DNA from: Diphasiastrum complanatum
Lineage: Eukaryota > Streptophyta > Lycopodiopsida > Lycopodiales > Lycopodiaceae
DNA length: 64,000 nucleotides
Assembly (NCBI GenBank): GCA_029204225.1
Contig: CM055109.1
Span: forward strand, 17,289,590-17,353,589
Reading direction: 5' to 3'
Positions 37,297-50,440 of the stretch are shown piece by piece. A program made the translations under genes and the position numbers. Numbering within the stretch: position 1 is the first letter of the stretch; the number at the start of each line of letters is the position of its first letter. The notes beneath the pieces were generated by a model. It searched no databases and was not told where the DNA came from. It saw only the letters and a program-made list of their open reading frames with translations.

Positions 37297-40090
37297 CTAG
37301 GGTTGGCTGGTGATGGCACTTTGATTATCACAAAATAATAATATCGGAGCGTATTGCTTCAGGCCGATATCTGAAAGTAAGTTCCTCAACCAAATTGCTT
37401 CCTTTGTAGCTTGTGAGGCTACGGTATACTCTGATTCTGTAGAAGATAGAGCTATCGAAGATTGCTTGCGATTGTTCCGAGAAATTGGACCATTGTTGAG
37501 GAGGAATGTAAATCTAGAAGTGGATTTACGAGTGTCTACATCTCCTGACCAACTTGCATCTGTGTAACCACTGAGAAAATTGAGTTTGTCGTTGTTGACT
37601 GCTCCGTAACAAATGCAAAAGTCCATAGTAGCTCGAAGATATCTCATAACTCTGATAAGAGCCTTCCAATGTGTTATACCAGGGCTAGTCATAAATTGAC
37701 TTAGGGAGCTAACTGCAAAAGCTATGTCTGGCTTGGTACAAATCATTGCATACATAAGAGATCCTATTATCGAATGATAAGGATACTCACGCATCTGCTC
37801 CTTCTCTTCGATTGTTCGAGGACATTGGTCCTTCGACAATCTGAGATCTGGTTCCATTGGTGAGAGAGCTAACTTGCAATTAACCAAATTAAATCTGACT
37901 AACATATTGTAGATGTACTTCTGTTGAGTAATGTAGATCAACTTTCAATTTCTGTCTATGTGGATTTAACTAACTACCAAGGCAGAAATGAGCTTCGCCC
38001 AAATCAGTCATGTCGAATTCAAAAGATAGCATTGACTTGTCTTCTTTTATCAGATCAATATTGTTGCCAAAAAGCAATGTGTCGTCGACATACAAAGTGA
38101 CAATGATAAAAGACTGTTGCATTGTATTGAAGTAAACATTTGAATCTGAAGAGCTTGGTGTATAGCCGTGATCAATAAGGAAAGTATTGATCCTTTGAAA
38201 TCATGCTCGTGGAGTTTACACACATGATTGTGTTGACCTTCGATAGTATAACCTTCGGGTTGCACCATGTAAATGTCTTCTTCGATAACTCCATTAGGAT
38301 ATGTTGTATGTATATCCATTTGATGTATTTCCTGCTACAGTAGCAAATGATAATAAAAGTCGAATAGAAGAATGCTTGACTACTGGACTGAAGGTCTCAG
38401 TGTAGTCGATGTTGTATACCTGAGAAAATCCTCTGGCGACAAGTTGTGCTTTTCTTCTATTGATGCGTCCGTATGCTTTGTACTTGACTTTGAAAATCCA
38501 TTTGCAATCAACTACATTTTTGCTAGCAGGTAATTCGACAATCGTCCATGTCTGGTTCTTGATAAGAGATGAATACTCTTTATCCATAGCTTCTTTCCAG
38601 AAATCGAAATCGGGCTGACTGAGTGCCTCTTCGACAGTCGTCGGCTCTTGAACAAGGTAGGCTACAGACTCATCGATATACTTGATAGGTGGTCTGCTAG
38701 CTCTTAATGATCTTCTGGGTAATAGAGGAAGTTGATTATTTTCTTTATGGTGTAGTTGCTGAACTGCAACATCATCATCTTCGAATTCGCCGTTGATATG
38801 CTGTTTTGTCGAAAGTAAACGAGCTTGGACCTTCAATGGGAATAGTTGACTGAGGAACTTCGAAATTCAATATGTCGGAGAAGTTGGACAAATCGGCTAC
38901 ATGGGCTTTGCCTTTTCCTTTGAGGTCGATAAACTGATCTTCGATGAAGATGACATCCCGACTAGTGAATATCTTCGACTCGATAGGATCGAACAACTTG
39001 TAAGCTTGATCTGAAGTAGTGTAGTTGATGAAAATACATTTGATACTCTAGAAGTCGAGTTTCTTCCTGAGATCATGAGGAATCTGTGCATAAGTAGTAC
39101 ATCAATTTTTTTTTTTTTTGATAAAGAACGTTTGGTACTTGTCCAAACTTCGAAAGGTGTTTTGTCTGAGAGACCTTTAGTAGGACATATGTTCTGAATA
39201 TAGGTTGTTGTTGAAACAGCTTCAGTCCAGAAGGACTGAGGCGAATAGGAGGTAATGTATTGTTGCTCAATGTCGTTGTTAAGGCTGTACTCCTTGAATT
39301 CGGTGGAGATATATTCTCCCCCGTTGTCGGACCTTAGTGCTTTGATTTGTTTGCCAGTTTGATTTTGAGAGAGTTTAGGAACATACAAGATTTTTTGATA
39401 GTAGTTTGAATTGATCATGCTGGAATCTTAATCTTACAGTACCTTCACCTTCGATAGTGTGTGTGTGCTATCATCACCAAGATGAACATACTTCTTTGTG
39501 CTATAAGGAGTATAAGAATGGAAAATCTCACGATGATTGGTCATATGTTGAGTAGCTCCAAAATTCAAAAACCACGAATCACTTGAATTCGTGTTTTTGT
39601 CTTTGACCATAAAAGCACCTTCGTCAATTTCGACTTCAGGAGATGTTGTAACTGTATTTGCTTGTTGATAAGGTTGCTTGGCTGCATTCTTTGCTTTGAG
39701 AATTCAGCAATCATGGATCTCATGGTTATTGTGCTTGCAATACCTGCAAAATATCTTCTTCTTCGATGAATGTGGATTCGATGATTGTTCTTGACTTTGA
39801 GTCTATTTTTGATTCGATGCAAACTGCTTGGAGCTTTTCTGCTTCTGTCGTTTTGGGCCCTTGTTGACATATAGAGCATGAGATGAAGAGGTAGACGAAG
39901 TGTCTTGACTTCTTCGATTATCTTTGTGCAGCAACATAGTGATAACTCTGGTAAGAGTTAAATCTGAATGTGTCGTGATGATCATCACCCAGTTCTCATA
40001 TGTAGAGGGCAGACTTGAAAGCAATGTCATAATTGTGTCTTGATCGTCTATGACTGATCCGACAGCGGATGTGACGATACTTGGTCAATT
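37297..40090 (-). mobile_element. Ty1/copia element B, lacking LTRs
   Basis: Minus-strand order: gag part and CCHC remnant (about 40,090-39,680), integrase ('RSDNGGEYISTEFKEY', about 39,340), linker ('[16 protein letters not shown]', about 38,690), RT ('[19 protein letters not shown]', '[13 protein letters not shown]', then YVDD at 38081-38092) and RNase H ('YTDASWSGDVDTRKSTS', 'IALSSTESEY', to 37,297). RT and RNase H motifs are well kept but frames shift several times. Both ends stop abruptly inside coding sequence and no LTR is attached, so it is a truncated copy. It is the same family as copia A at 3486-6781. Confidence 0.92.
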
Positions 40091-40843
40091 GAAGTTTGTC
40101 TCAATATGGTGGGTCAACAATTTCAAGGTTCATATTGGAAGAACATATTCCCAATGGTGATTGAGGGTGCATACAAGGCCCCACCCTCACCCAATCAATG
40201 GAATACTTCATGATGATGAAAAGACAACAATAGCACCTTTCATGCATTCCAACCCTTGGGGAGGAGGGTGGGCACGCCCAGCCTGCAACCTCAGTCACAC
40301 ATATGTTGCTCCCACTTTGGAGCCTTCACTTTTATTGGCAAAGTAGGAGAAGGTGGCAACAAGGCGATGCATTATTAACACTCAACAAATCTAGTGGTGT
40401 GGGTAGGCACAAATGTGGGGCCATGTGGGCCATTGCAAGTTGTATACCCTTAATCAAAAGAGCTTCTTCTTGAACTAGAATGAGGGTGTAGACACCTTAG
40501 GAATCCTCAAATACACCCATTGTCCAACATTGAATTCTTGAGGAGTCCATCTCAACATAATGTTTGGCTCGATCCTGCTGACCATTCAAAACATTTTCAT
40601 GTGCTAATCTAAACATTTCTTGCATATTATAGAGAAAATTGGTTGTCTTTTGAACATGAATAGATCTTAATTCGACAGTGACAAGTGAATGTGGCTAGGA
40701 ACCATACATAAGCACAAATGGACTGTACTCAATCATTGAATGCTTATTACTATTATAAGCAAAGCCAATCAATTCCCGTTCTCATCCAACGATCCTTGAA
40801 CCCTAATTTATCCTATCATGCATCATCATTATGAATGCATATC

Positions 40844-41062
40844 TGATCATACATCATGATTGTTGATGGATGATTCAGTGAATTGTAATATATTTGATCA
40901 TATATCATGATTGTGGATGGATGATTTTGCATCGTTGGATGTGGGTGCCTCCACCCTCGAGTCTAGATGAGAGATATATAGTGCTCACTCTTTTTCATGT
41001 AACATGGCAATGTTACACGAAAGGTATATAGTGCTAAGCCTTTTTCATGTAACATGGCAATC
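40844..41062. repeat. Two adjacent direct duplications, periods about 51 and 50 bp
   Basis: TGATCATACATCATGATTGT (40844) recurs as TGATCATATATCATGATTGT (40895). TATATAGTGCTCACTC (40975) recurs as TATATAGTGCTAAGCC (41025), both followed by TTTTTCATGTAACATGGCAA. Confidence 0.8.
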
Positions 41063-44000
41063 AAGATTCCCAAAGGCCATGTGCCGACCAAGATGACATG
41101 AAATATTGGACTTCAAGGCAAAAGAGGAGAGCAGCAATTGATGTTAAGCAAAGGAAGATGGTGAAGTGAGACTGAGACAGGTTAGTTACTTAAGAAGCAG
41201 AATGTTTGATTGGGCAAGCACGGATTGGAAAAGAAGTACTAATGTTTATATATATTTCTGTTGCTAGTTGATGCACTTGTTTTCAACTGTTGGGCAGTAG
41301 ACTCTCATCCTGTTTGATCGTGCTGGAAAACTTTATGCCCTTTAGCATGAGCAAATGACCAGATTACAAATTCTCACACGCACGACCTTGCACAAAGTCT
41401 GTCTGAAAGACTTCTGCATTGTGCAAGGTTTGTGGGTCTGGTCTTTTCAAAATGAGGGGCTATCTTTTTTTCATGGTTTATGCCTTTTACACTTTCTACA
41501 AACATTCCTTTTTACCGGATGAAGAGTTGATTCTGCAACGTGTGGTACGATTAGAGCTTGAAAACTCCTGCCAAAGAATAGTAGAATGCAGTTATTGCAG
41601 CTGAGATAAAAATTCTATCATCTTTTTCAGATATACAAAACAAGCGAGATGGAAAACAAAAGATTGGCAAGTGGTGGCGGGGGGTGGGGTTGGAGAAGGC
41701 CCTTCTCCAGTGAGGTGGGTTTTCCCGCCCGAGGCCCTGGACCTTTCCTCAGGCACTCCCGAGTGCGAGTTTTGTCCTTTTACACTTTATTTGTAACCCG
41801 CCCCCTCCGCGACCTGGAGGAATTAAGCTAATTGCTTTCTGGAGCTGACTGCCAGAGGCTACTGCAAGCCTCATAATTGCATGTTTTCACATTAGAAGCA
41901 TGCTCTCTTCACCCGTCACATATAGGGTGAAGGGTTGGGTGTTTAGGCCTGCGCCACCCTCTCTGCCAGACAGCTCCAGCATGCATTTAGCTCCACCCAC
42001 CCTAGAGCAAGGGCCTGACAACAGGGGAAGGCCCACGGTGCTCCCATGTGAGTTTTTTTTTTTTCACTTTAGGTTTTTTTTTTCCTGTTGCAAAAATCAC
42101 CGACCGAGCATTTCACATTAAGTTTTAGTTTATCCTGCAAATGTTTTGAAGACCTTTTACAGGAAGGACTAAGTACTATGTGGCTGTCTAGTTAAATCTT
42201 TTGATGAAAGATGTAAGTGTATTGTGTGAGGTGCAAATAGAATATAGAGAAATGGCATCAACCATTTCTATAAAGCATCCTTACAATATAACCAATTACA
42301 ATGTGTTAATGCCTGTCGATCTTTAGATAACATGGCAAACAAGGAGATTCCACATATCCATTCCATGGCCTATTCTCTTGGAATATGTTAAAAAGGCTTA
42401 GATGATTATTTATTTTCTTAAGTAGTGGATCAATTCTCTCTTAGATTTGGCAATCTGTTAGTGGGTGAAAAAAGATTTTCATACACAAGAAGGTTCATGG
42501 TGACATTTCTCATGATCGGATTGATCATTTCATAGATGTTATAGATATGGTGCGTTTTTCCATTTCTCATATGCATGCTCACACTTGTAATGGTGGCAAG
42601 TTTGTGAGAAATGTGTTTTGATGATTGAAGCAACTCCCATCCTTTAGTGTCTTTTGTGCAAGGATAATTCTTTCAGATGGATCATTATCTTCAATTACAA
42701 CATCTCAGACAAGGAAGTACTATTAGAGAGTACATGCAGAAGTTTGATCTATAAATTTGGAGATATTGTCATTGACTGGCTTTTGATCCAATTTATTGAT
42801 GGATTGCAAGAACCTCTTAAAGAGAATCTTCTTGGCTTCCAACTACAATAAATTCTGCACACTGTACAAAACCTTTGGTCCCTTCATGCTTGCTAATAAT
42901 AACTATTACCTTAATATGCACATGTTAGTCAGTACTCCTACAATTTCCCCTTTATTGATTGTCTCTTTTCTTTGACACCCATAAGTAAACAAATTTTTTA
43001 TCAAATTGTATCTTGCTAAGCCCTTTCATATGTCAGCCACTTGCTTGTCTTTCAAACAATAGATGAGCTCGACTTCTTTAGGTTGAATTTTCTCTCGTAT
43101 GAAATGATAGTGGACTTTGATGTTGTCTCTATATCATGAATAATTATGAATGCCACAATAATGTTCACAAAGTTAACAGGTGGTTAACACTATTACATAA
43201 GCTCTTCAATCCGCTACAACAACAATCGTGAGGAAGAGCAACCCATTAGCAACCGTCACACAACGTACAAGCAGTACTAGCTATGAGATAACGTAATACA
43301 TCATAACAAGGGACTTCAAGGAAGCAATTATCACAAACCCGTGTCTATTTGGGTGTAGCAATTGTGCGAATAAAATGAGCATGGAAAGCAAGCATCAAGG
43401 CTTTAAATTCATTTGCATTCTCCAATCTTGCAACAGCCATAGCTGATCAAAAAAATCTGATTGCCATGCATGATGTTTCCCTTACCTAGTCCATTTTTTT
43501 TCTTTGAAGTGGATGGTCGTGGATGACATTTCCTAATACATGAAGAACTACCTTAATGTAAAATGGAAAGCCATGGCACTTGTGGACTGCTCCCATGTGA
43601 TTGGTAATTTGAAATTCTTGGCTTCATATCGTAAAGGATTAGTGAAGTTTGAATATGGCTAACATTGTCATCAAGGTGCATGATTCTCTCTAGTTTCCAT
43701 TTGACTTAGTGACTGTATTGCAGGGAACGTGGCAAAGATATGCCTTGAAAATGATTCAAAAAGCTGGTAGTGCATGCAAACACCTCAAATTTGTGAGTTT
43801 GATCTCTCACTCTTTATAAACCAGTAAACAATAGAATATGACGTATAGAAGATTTCAAAATTATCTAGCATTTTGTTACTTTTGGTCTACACAATATAGG
43901 ACATATTCCTTTGACCAATCAACTCCTACGTTCTAGGAGATCAATCCAAAAGATTTTATGTGAGACCCAACACCTGTTTGAAATAATACAAGGCATATGT

Positions 44001-44869
44001 TGCCATGGACATGTGACCTAGCCATTAACTGATCTTTATCAAAGCATATTTTTTTTGCATCTCCTTTAGCAACTTGTTTTGTAGTTACCACTTTTTCACG
44101 ATGATATGGTAGCATATAACATCCTTTCCTCTCTCAACGAACATCATCCCCAATATGAAAATGTCACTAGCGTGCACATATGTGCTCGGTGTTTTGGGTA
44201 GCATCATTGGGACATCTATCATCTCATGCAGCCACGTATTCTTGGAACAAACGATTCTGCAATTTTCCCTGCCTTGGATCTAATACCTCAATAAGTCCAT
44301 GGAATACCTCATGGTCCTACTGCATATCAGTTAGTAAATTATCCTCAAGACCATCAATTAGTATATTATCCTCATTACGTGATAGCCTGCTAGAACAAGA
44401 AACATGATAACATGTTAACGCCACATGTTTATGGTAACCCTAGCTTATAAGCTAATTCATTAATGTTTTCAGAGATTTTCCATAGGAGATCCTTACTTAA
44501 AGACTTTGCTATCATAGGAGAAGTTGTGTTCTTTGAGTTATATGAGCATCTCTTGGTGTGTTTCTTATCAGCAAATGTCTACCCACCTTATTGGTAGATC
44601 TGTCACCCCCCTTATATTTTTTTCGCTAACTCAAGGATATGACTAGTTTGAGTCAGATTTTGCTATTTGTGTTTTTAATAGCTATAAACTGCAAACTTGC
44701 AATATATGACAGAATCACTTTAAATTCTCTGAGCTATTATTAATGCTTGAGGATATGAAGATATGGTGAGCTTTACTATATTTTAGTTACAGTCGGCATG
44801 CAGAGAAACTATTTTAGTCTCAATCATGTGAACAGATAAAGTTTGATTCATCTATTTGCAAATGTGCAG
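41063..44869. other. Intergenic or upstream of the APO-like gene, no gene recognised
   Basis: A GC-rich island lies at 41,665-41,820. A frame at 42,654-42,851 ('IDWLLIQFIDGLQEPLKENL') resembles a decayed gag but is too short to assign. A first exon with the transit peptide of the APO-like gene could lie here and was not identified. Confidence 0.4.
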
Positions 44870-47800
44870 CTGTACACCGGATTGGATCCTCCTCCAGCAA
44901 ATTCTCTACAGTTCATTTGTCTCAAATTTAGTTTTTTTAAAACTGTGACAACGGACACACTGTCCAACCTATCTCAAAATCTGTGTCCCCCGCAAGTTGT
45001 GCCAGGAAGAAAGAAAAAGCCCTATGTGGGTACTAGGGAAGGCAGCTTAAGAAAAAGACGAAATATTTCGCAAAGGCAGATCTTGAGTGCTGCTGAAAAT
45101 GAAGTGCTTGTTCAGAGCCTTATTCCTGTTGCTCACCAAGTTATGAAAGCCAGGGAGATATTTGTCAGTGGGGTCTCTGAACTGATGAAAGTGATTCAAG
45201 TTAAAGCATGCAGGTAGCCTACTGGCCCTAAATTTGGAAGCCACGTTTTGGGCTTTGTGATGCTGATTTTGTTCTTCTTTATTGTTATATAGGTGCTTAC
45301 ATGTCTTATGATATTTTCTATGCTGGTCTTGTTGTCTATTTCTATAAGATAGTTCATTTACCAACACATGTTGGAGTTTCACATGGTCAATTTGCAAGCC
45401 ACAGAAGAGAGACCTAAGCAGGAGAATGCGGGTTAGAGGATGGAGGATTTAAGATGAAAAGACCAAGAGGACTAGCCATATTACTGGGATACTGAGTTCT
45501 TGCTTTATGAAGAGCACAGAGGTCGCTGGTGCAACATTAGTTCATCATAGATGTGCATTGCAAGATCTCAAGTATCTTAGATTCGTTTGACCAGATTGTT
45601 TGCTAATACCCAAACCTAGAGTTTCCTCAGTCTCATCACATGTGTATGCCACAGGCCTCTTTCTTAAGGCCTCTTCAATGGTTTTAAATTCTCTTCTTAG
45701 TCAAGTTAGCTTTTGTCACATTTTGTGACTTTATCAAGAAACTCAACTTTTCAGCCACAGAAGAGAGACCTAAGCAGGAGAATGCGGGTTAGAGGATGGA
45801 GGATTTAAGATGAAAAGACCAAGAGGACTAGCCATATTACTGGGATACTGAGTTCTTGCTTTATGAAGAGCACAGAGGTCGCTGGTGCAACATTAGTTCA
45901 TCATAGATGTGCATTGCAAGATCTCAAGTATCTCAGATTCGTTTGACCAGATTGTTTGCTAATACCCAAACCTAGAGTTTCCTCAGTCTCATCACATGTC
46001 TATGCCACAGGCCTCTTCAATGGTTTTAAATTCTCTTCTTAGTCAAGTTAGCTTTTGTCACATTTTGTGACTTTATCAAGAAACTTAACTTTTCAGGTCT
46101 CTCTCTCTTTCCATGGTTGCATGCTAAAGACTATGTGCCACACCTCCCATTCTTGCTGCAGCATCTCTGTTAGGTGTGATTTTGCTCATGGGTGCAAGAA
46201 AGGCCAAAAGATTCTGCAGCTGCTGCACCATAGTTCCTAGTCAATTCGAATCGATCCTATCAAGAATTTAGAATTTTCAATTGGGCTTTTGAAACTAGAT
46301 TCAAAATTTAAAAATTTAAATTTTGAAGAAAATGCTAATTTCAAACAAAAAGCCATTCAAGATTTGAAAAGAATACCTATATTCATGAGAAGATTCGAAC
46401 AAAAAACTATCCAAGATTCGAAAAGAACACCTATAATCATAAGAAGCCAAAAGCCCTAGAAAAGTATTAGGAGTCAGGATATATGATCTACTGGTGCAAT
46501 TGACTGCCAGAACATTTAAATCCTTTGGCAATTGCTAGTAACAATTATCATACTGGCGAGAGTGATACATATTAAGCAATACGGAGTTGACAAAAGATTC
46601 AAACCTCAGGAAATCTGAATCTTCTGGCATTGGACTTCTGCGCATAGACATGATCTACTGGTGCAATTGATGGACACAAGACTCAAATATTTTTGCAATT
46701 ATCAGTAACAAGTAGATAGATAGTAGGTGATAGAAAGATTGCCAAACTGAATCTTCTGTCATTCGAGTCTTCTGTGCATAAGCACGATCTTTTGTTGTGA
46801 TCAATTACCAGAAGATTCGAAAATTCTGTGGTTGCCAGGAACAAGTAGTATGTACCATAGTTTTGTAGCGTATGAAATGACATTCTATATGTATTTTCAT
46901 TTTTTTTAAAAGCATCTCAGATAAATTGTCCCCTTTTTTGTTTTGGTTTTCTTTAGAAATACCCCCAATAGTCCTAAAAATGCTCCTGTACGTGGGAACT
47001 CACAGTTAAAAGCGATTCCTTGAAATCATAGCTAGGCTTGTTGGTATTGATTCCCAGGGTGACTATCAGTTGGTTAACGAGAAGCAGTTTATGCATAGCC
47101 TGCCAAAGGCTCAAGATGCAGCTCTTCTTTCCATTCAAAGTACATCAGTTGCTGCTTCACTTTTACCATTCGTGGGTCCTTTTCCTCAGGTTGATGCTGC
47201 TCCCGATTTACAGGTTGTTGCTGCATGTCTTGCGCCTATGTGCCTTGATTCATAGATATCGTATTTAGTGGTCATTCTTGGTTTCATTGATACTGGCTGC
47301 TGTCCATGCCGATGGTATACACTTTTGGGCTTTTTATGCATTAGAGGTTTTTCATGCGACTGATTCTTTTTTACCTCTTGATATTTGGCATTCTTGGTTA
47401 TTACGTATTGCTTGGATTTCATTTGGACCTATTGCTCATACTACTGCTTCATTTTCAGCTATGGATATATGGCATTCTTGGTTATTACGTATAGCTTGGT
47501 TTTCATTTGGACCTGTTGATTGGTGCTGGTTTTTTCATATTACTGATCGCCTATGGTGCGGATACCTCTATGAGCGGATATCTCTATGATTATGCATGTG
47601 GCTCTCTATTTGTTCCTTGGATTGTTGCTCGTTGCCAGGCTTGGCATATCCTGATGGCTTGGGTTGTTGCCTCCGTTCCAGCTACTGTTTGTCCGGGTGA
47701 TCTTCAGGTTTCCCGTCATTTCGGGTTGCTCCATATCGCTTGGTCTCTGATGCTGAGTTGTCACTTTGTTTTGGTGTTCCGAGACCATTAGAGTACCTTG

Positions 47801-50440
47801 AGAGAGTTCCTTCTCCTCTCTTGGATAATTTTTGGGGATGTTGCCGCCATATACTTTAGTGTTGCTCACATGTGCTTTGATACTCATTCCCAGCTACACG
47901 TGGATATTGCTCCGATGCTTGCTATTGATGTTGTGGATCTTGTTCCTCGTTCCAGTGCATTTCTTCTATTCCTCACTTGTGCGCCTGGTGTGTACTTTGG
48001 GATTACACTTGCGGCCATCTCCAATGGGTCATCCGATTCTCCATCCGTTTTTGGTGTATCCTATGATGGATTGGTATGTCCATATGAGGTCTTTCTGGAT
48101 GAGTTTTTCGGCTGCAGTTTTTCAGTTGGGGCGTCTACTATTTCTAGATTTGTTGCTACTGTTTTCATGCATCATGTCTTTTTAGATGATGCATTGATTT
48201 CTTGGACCTTCTGGAGCTTTTGGCATGCTGCTCTTCTTGTGATATGGGCCTTGAGAGTACCGTGTGTCATTGCTACTTCTCATTCATGGGCCTTATGGAT
48301 ACCTTGGGCTTTTGACCATGCTGGTGCACATTTCTCCATTTTAGCTATCCTTTGTCAGGATGATCTCTTTATGCTCCATGTTTCCTAGCATATCGCTTGC
48401 TTTTCCATGCTATTACAACGTGCCTGTCATCCTGCTTATGTTCCTACTCCTTGGTGCTGGTCTTTCGATGCTACTATCTTTTCTTGGGGCACCATATATC
48501 ACTGAGTTTGCACATATGGTTGATGGTTACGTGTATGATGCGGCTATTCGCGATGAGTGTCCATCTCTTTTCCAGTTTCCTTATTGGCTTCCCGTTGCTG
48601 ATGCAGTTCTACCTTCTCGGGCTTTTTGGATACCTTGGTATGATGTCCCGATCTTTTGGGTTGATCCTCTACTATCTTGGGCATTACAGATACCTTGGCA
48701 TTCCTAGTTGCTGCTTGATCTTCTTCTGCTTCCTTGGCATTCCTGGATGTTCCATATTGCTTGGTTTCAGATGACGTGGCCGAGATGTTCCCTTCGTTGC
48801 CACGATGTTGATCCTGAGCTGTTCCCTTTCTTACCAGCTGCCATTCACCAGGTTCGCCTTCACCATAGTCGACACTGCCGATAGATTCAGTTTCTGGTCC
48901 AGTGGGATGGTCGTCCTGTTGAGGAGGCCACATGGGAGCCTATTGATGTCTTTTATCATACACCATCACCTTGCGGATCAGGATCGTGCTCTTGTTGCAC
49001 TTGTTGATTCCTCTACATCAGATGTTGCTCTAGTTGTTGATGCATTGCATTATTAACGAATAATTATACTTGCAATGATGATGAACTGAACGTAAAATTT
49101 TTAATTTTTCAGTTTTTCACCGGCAAATGGATAACGATAATGTTCCGGTGGGGGGGGGGGGACATGGAAATTCACCCGGCATCACCGGGAAGTAATGGGG
49201 GGAACACTGAAATTCATCCGGCATCACCAAATAGTGAGCTTCCTTTTAGGGCTTCCTCTAAGCAAAAAGTAGGAATCTGTGTCATTTGTTACTCAGCTGA
49301 TGATATTTATCTCTCTCTTTAGTCTCCATCTCTCTCTTTCCTGCTTTGTAGGGTTAAGTCTTGCTTATGTGATGCTTTCATAGCTTAGGTCTAGATCAAT
49401 TGTGGCTTCATTCGTAACTTAAATGAATGCACCGTTATTGCAGATGTTGCTCAGAAATTCATGTTGGACGTATTGGACACCATATCAAGACTTGTGAGGG
49501 TCCTAACAATGGACCTCGCAATGGGTGCCATGATTGGGTGGATGCTGAAGTTGATAAAGTAGTTGTTCCAGTCAAGTCCTATCACATCAAGGATCGATCA
49601 GCCCGTCCTGTGGAACATGATAAAAGGTTCTATTACAAAAGAATACCATCGACTGTCGAACTTTGCATTCAAGCAGGAGTGAATATACCGGAACATCTGA
49701 CACTGAGGCGACGTCCTATTGGAGCCATTCTGGCTGATGTACAAGAATTGAGAGAAGTTTCCAAAGAAATAATCCAAAACAATGATCTCGAGATGAATGA
49801 AGCATCTGGAATGACTGATGTGGGTAGTAAATTTAGAGAATACGAAAAGGGTAGTCCTGCTGCTGAAAGCTCATTGTGCATTTGTGAGTTTAGAGAGCCC
49901 CCAAATTTTCAACTTCCTGAAATCAAAGCTCTTGATGATATAGGTTTGTGGCAAGTTGGGAAAAGTAGACATGAAGCAGCTAGCAATGAGAAATTAACAC
50001 AGTTTTCAAATGTTTTGGAAACAGACACACGAGTTACTGCTGAAAGGACACTGGAAGCATGGACCATATTAAGGATTGGGGTACGAAAGCTGATGAGAAA
50101 GTACTCTGTGAAGGTATGTGGTTATTGCCCTGAAGTACATGTTGGACCTGTTGGCCATAAAGTGAGGCTATGTAAGGCTTACAAGCATCAAATGCGAGGA
50201 GGCCATCATGGGTGGCAACAGGCAGGTCTGCATGACATCATTCCCCACCAATATGTTTGGCATGTCCCGGATGTAAATGGGCCTCCACTGACACACGAGT
50301 TGAGAAAATACTATGGACAAGTGCCTGCTGTGGTGGAGCTATGCGTGCAGGCTGGAGCAAGGGTTCCAGATTTATGGAGGCCTTATATGAGGCTTGATGT
50401 GGCTATACCTGACCTTGAGGAATGTAATGTGGTTGTGTAA
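44870..50440 (+). CDS. APO2: APO-domain protein (APO1/APO2-like), organelle RNA factor
   Basis: Two exons join in frame: about 44870-45213 and 49444-50440; the arginine codon is split AG|A, giving 'VKACRCCSEIHVG'. Exon 1 shows 'PGRKKKPY', a basic stretch and 'LVQSLIPVAHQVMKA'. The two APO domains start at roughly residues 115 ('CRCCSEIHVGRIGHHIKTC') and 340 ('CGYCPEVHVGPVGHKVRLC'), each with the C-X2-C-X4-H-X4-H-X4-C pattern followed by HDW/HGW and 'VELC.QAG'. Length, about 445 residues, fits the family (about 440). APO proteins are plant-specific; APO1 binds RNA and promotes splicing of chloroplast group II introns. 'WHVPDVNGPP' favours APO2, but APO1 is possible. The start and transit peptide are unresolved: acceptors at about 44869 or 44912 are candidates. 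The 4.2-kb intron holds a tandem duplication and a chromovirus. Confidence 0.88.
45398..46095. repeat. 356-bp tandem duplication in the APO-like gene intron
   Basis: GCCACAGAAGAGAGACC starts at 45398 and 45754. The two copies are nearly identical: I see three substitutions and one 14-base deletion in copy 2, between short GGCCTCT repeats. The high identity suggests a recent event. Confidence 0.95.
47030..49423 (+). mobile_element. Non-autonomous chromovirus derivative with pol replaced by repetitive filler
   Basis: It begins with the protease-linker block ('GIDSQGDYQLVNEKQFMHSL', 47,038 on), as in the other two copies. From about 47,260 to 48,780 no RT, RNase H or integrase is present; instead there is T/G-rich sequence with repeated 'WHSWLLRIAW'-type reading. 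Near 48,910 it returns to chromodomain sequence ('VEEATWEPIDVFYH'), then a 3' region with a 12-13 base G run (49,148) and LTR sequence ending near 49,423, similar to 23,700-23,880. The left LTR and gag are absent. Confidence 0.7.

Noticed and set aside
44180-44407. 75-codon plus-strand frame as a possible first exon of the APO-like gene
   Set aside because: Its sequence shows no transit-peptide character or splice link to the exon at 44,870, and the opposite strand reads equally well.
47798-48388. 196-codon hydrophobic plus-strand frame that could suggest a membrane protein
   Set aside because: It lies in the repetitive filler of a chromovirus, overlaps other open frames, and its hydrophobicity comes from T-rich repeats. 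It is described as element filler instead.
49140-49322. 60-codon frame with 'EIHPASP' repeats
   Set aside because: It is a short duplication beside a G-run within the chromovirus 3' region and has no homologue that I recognise.
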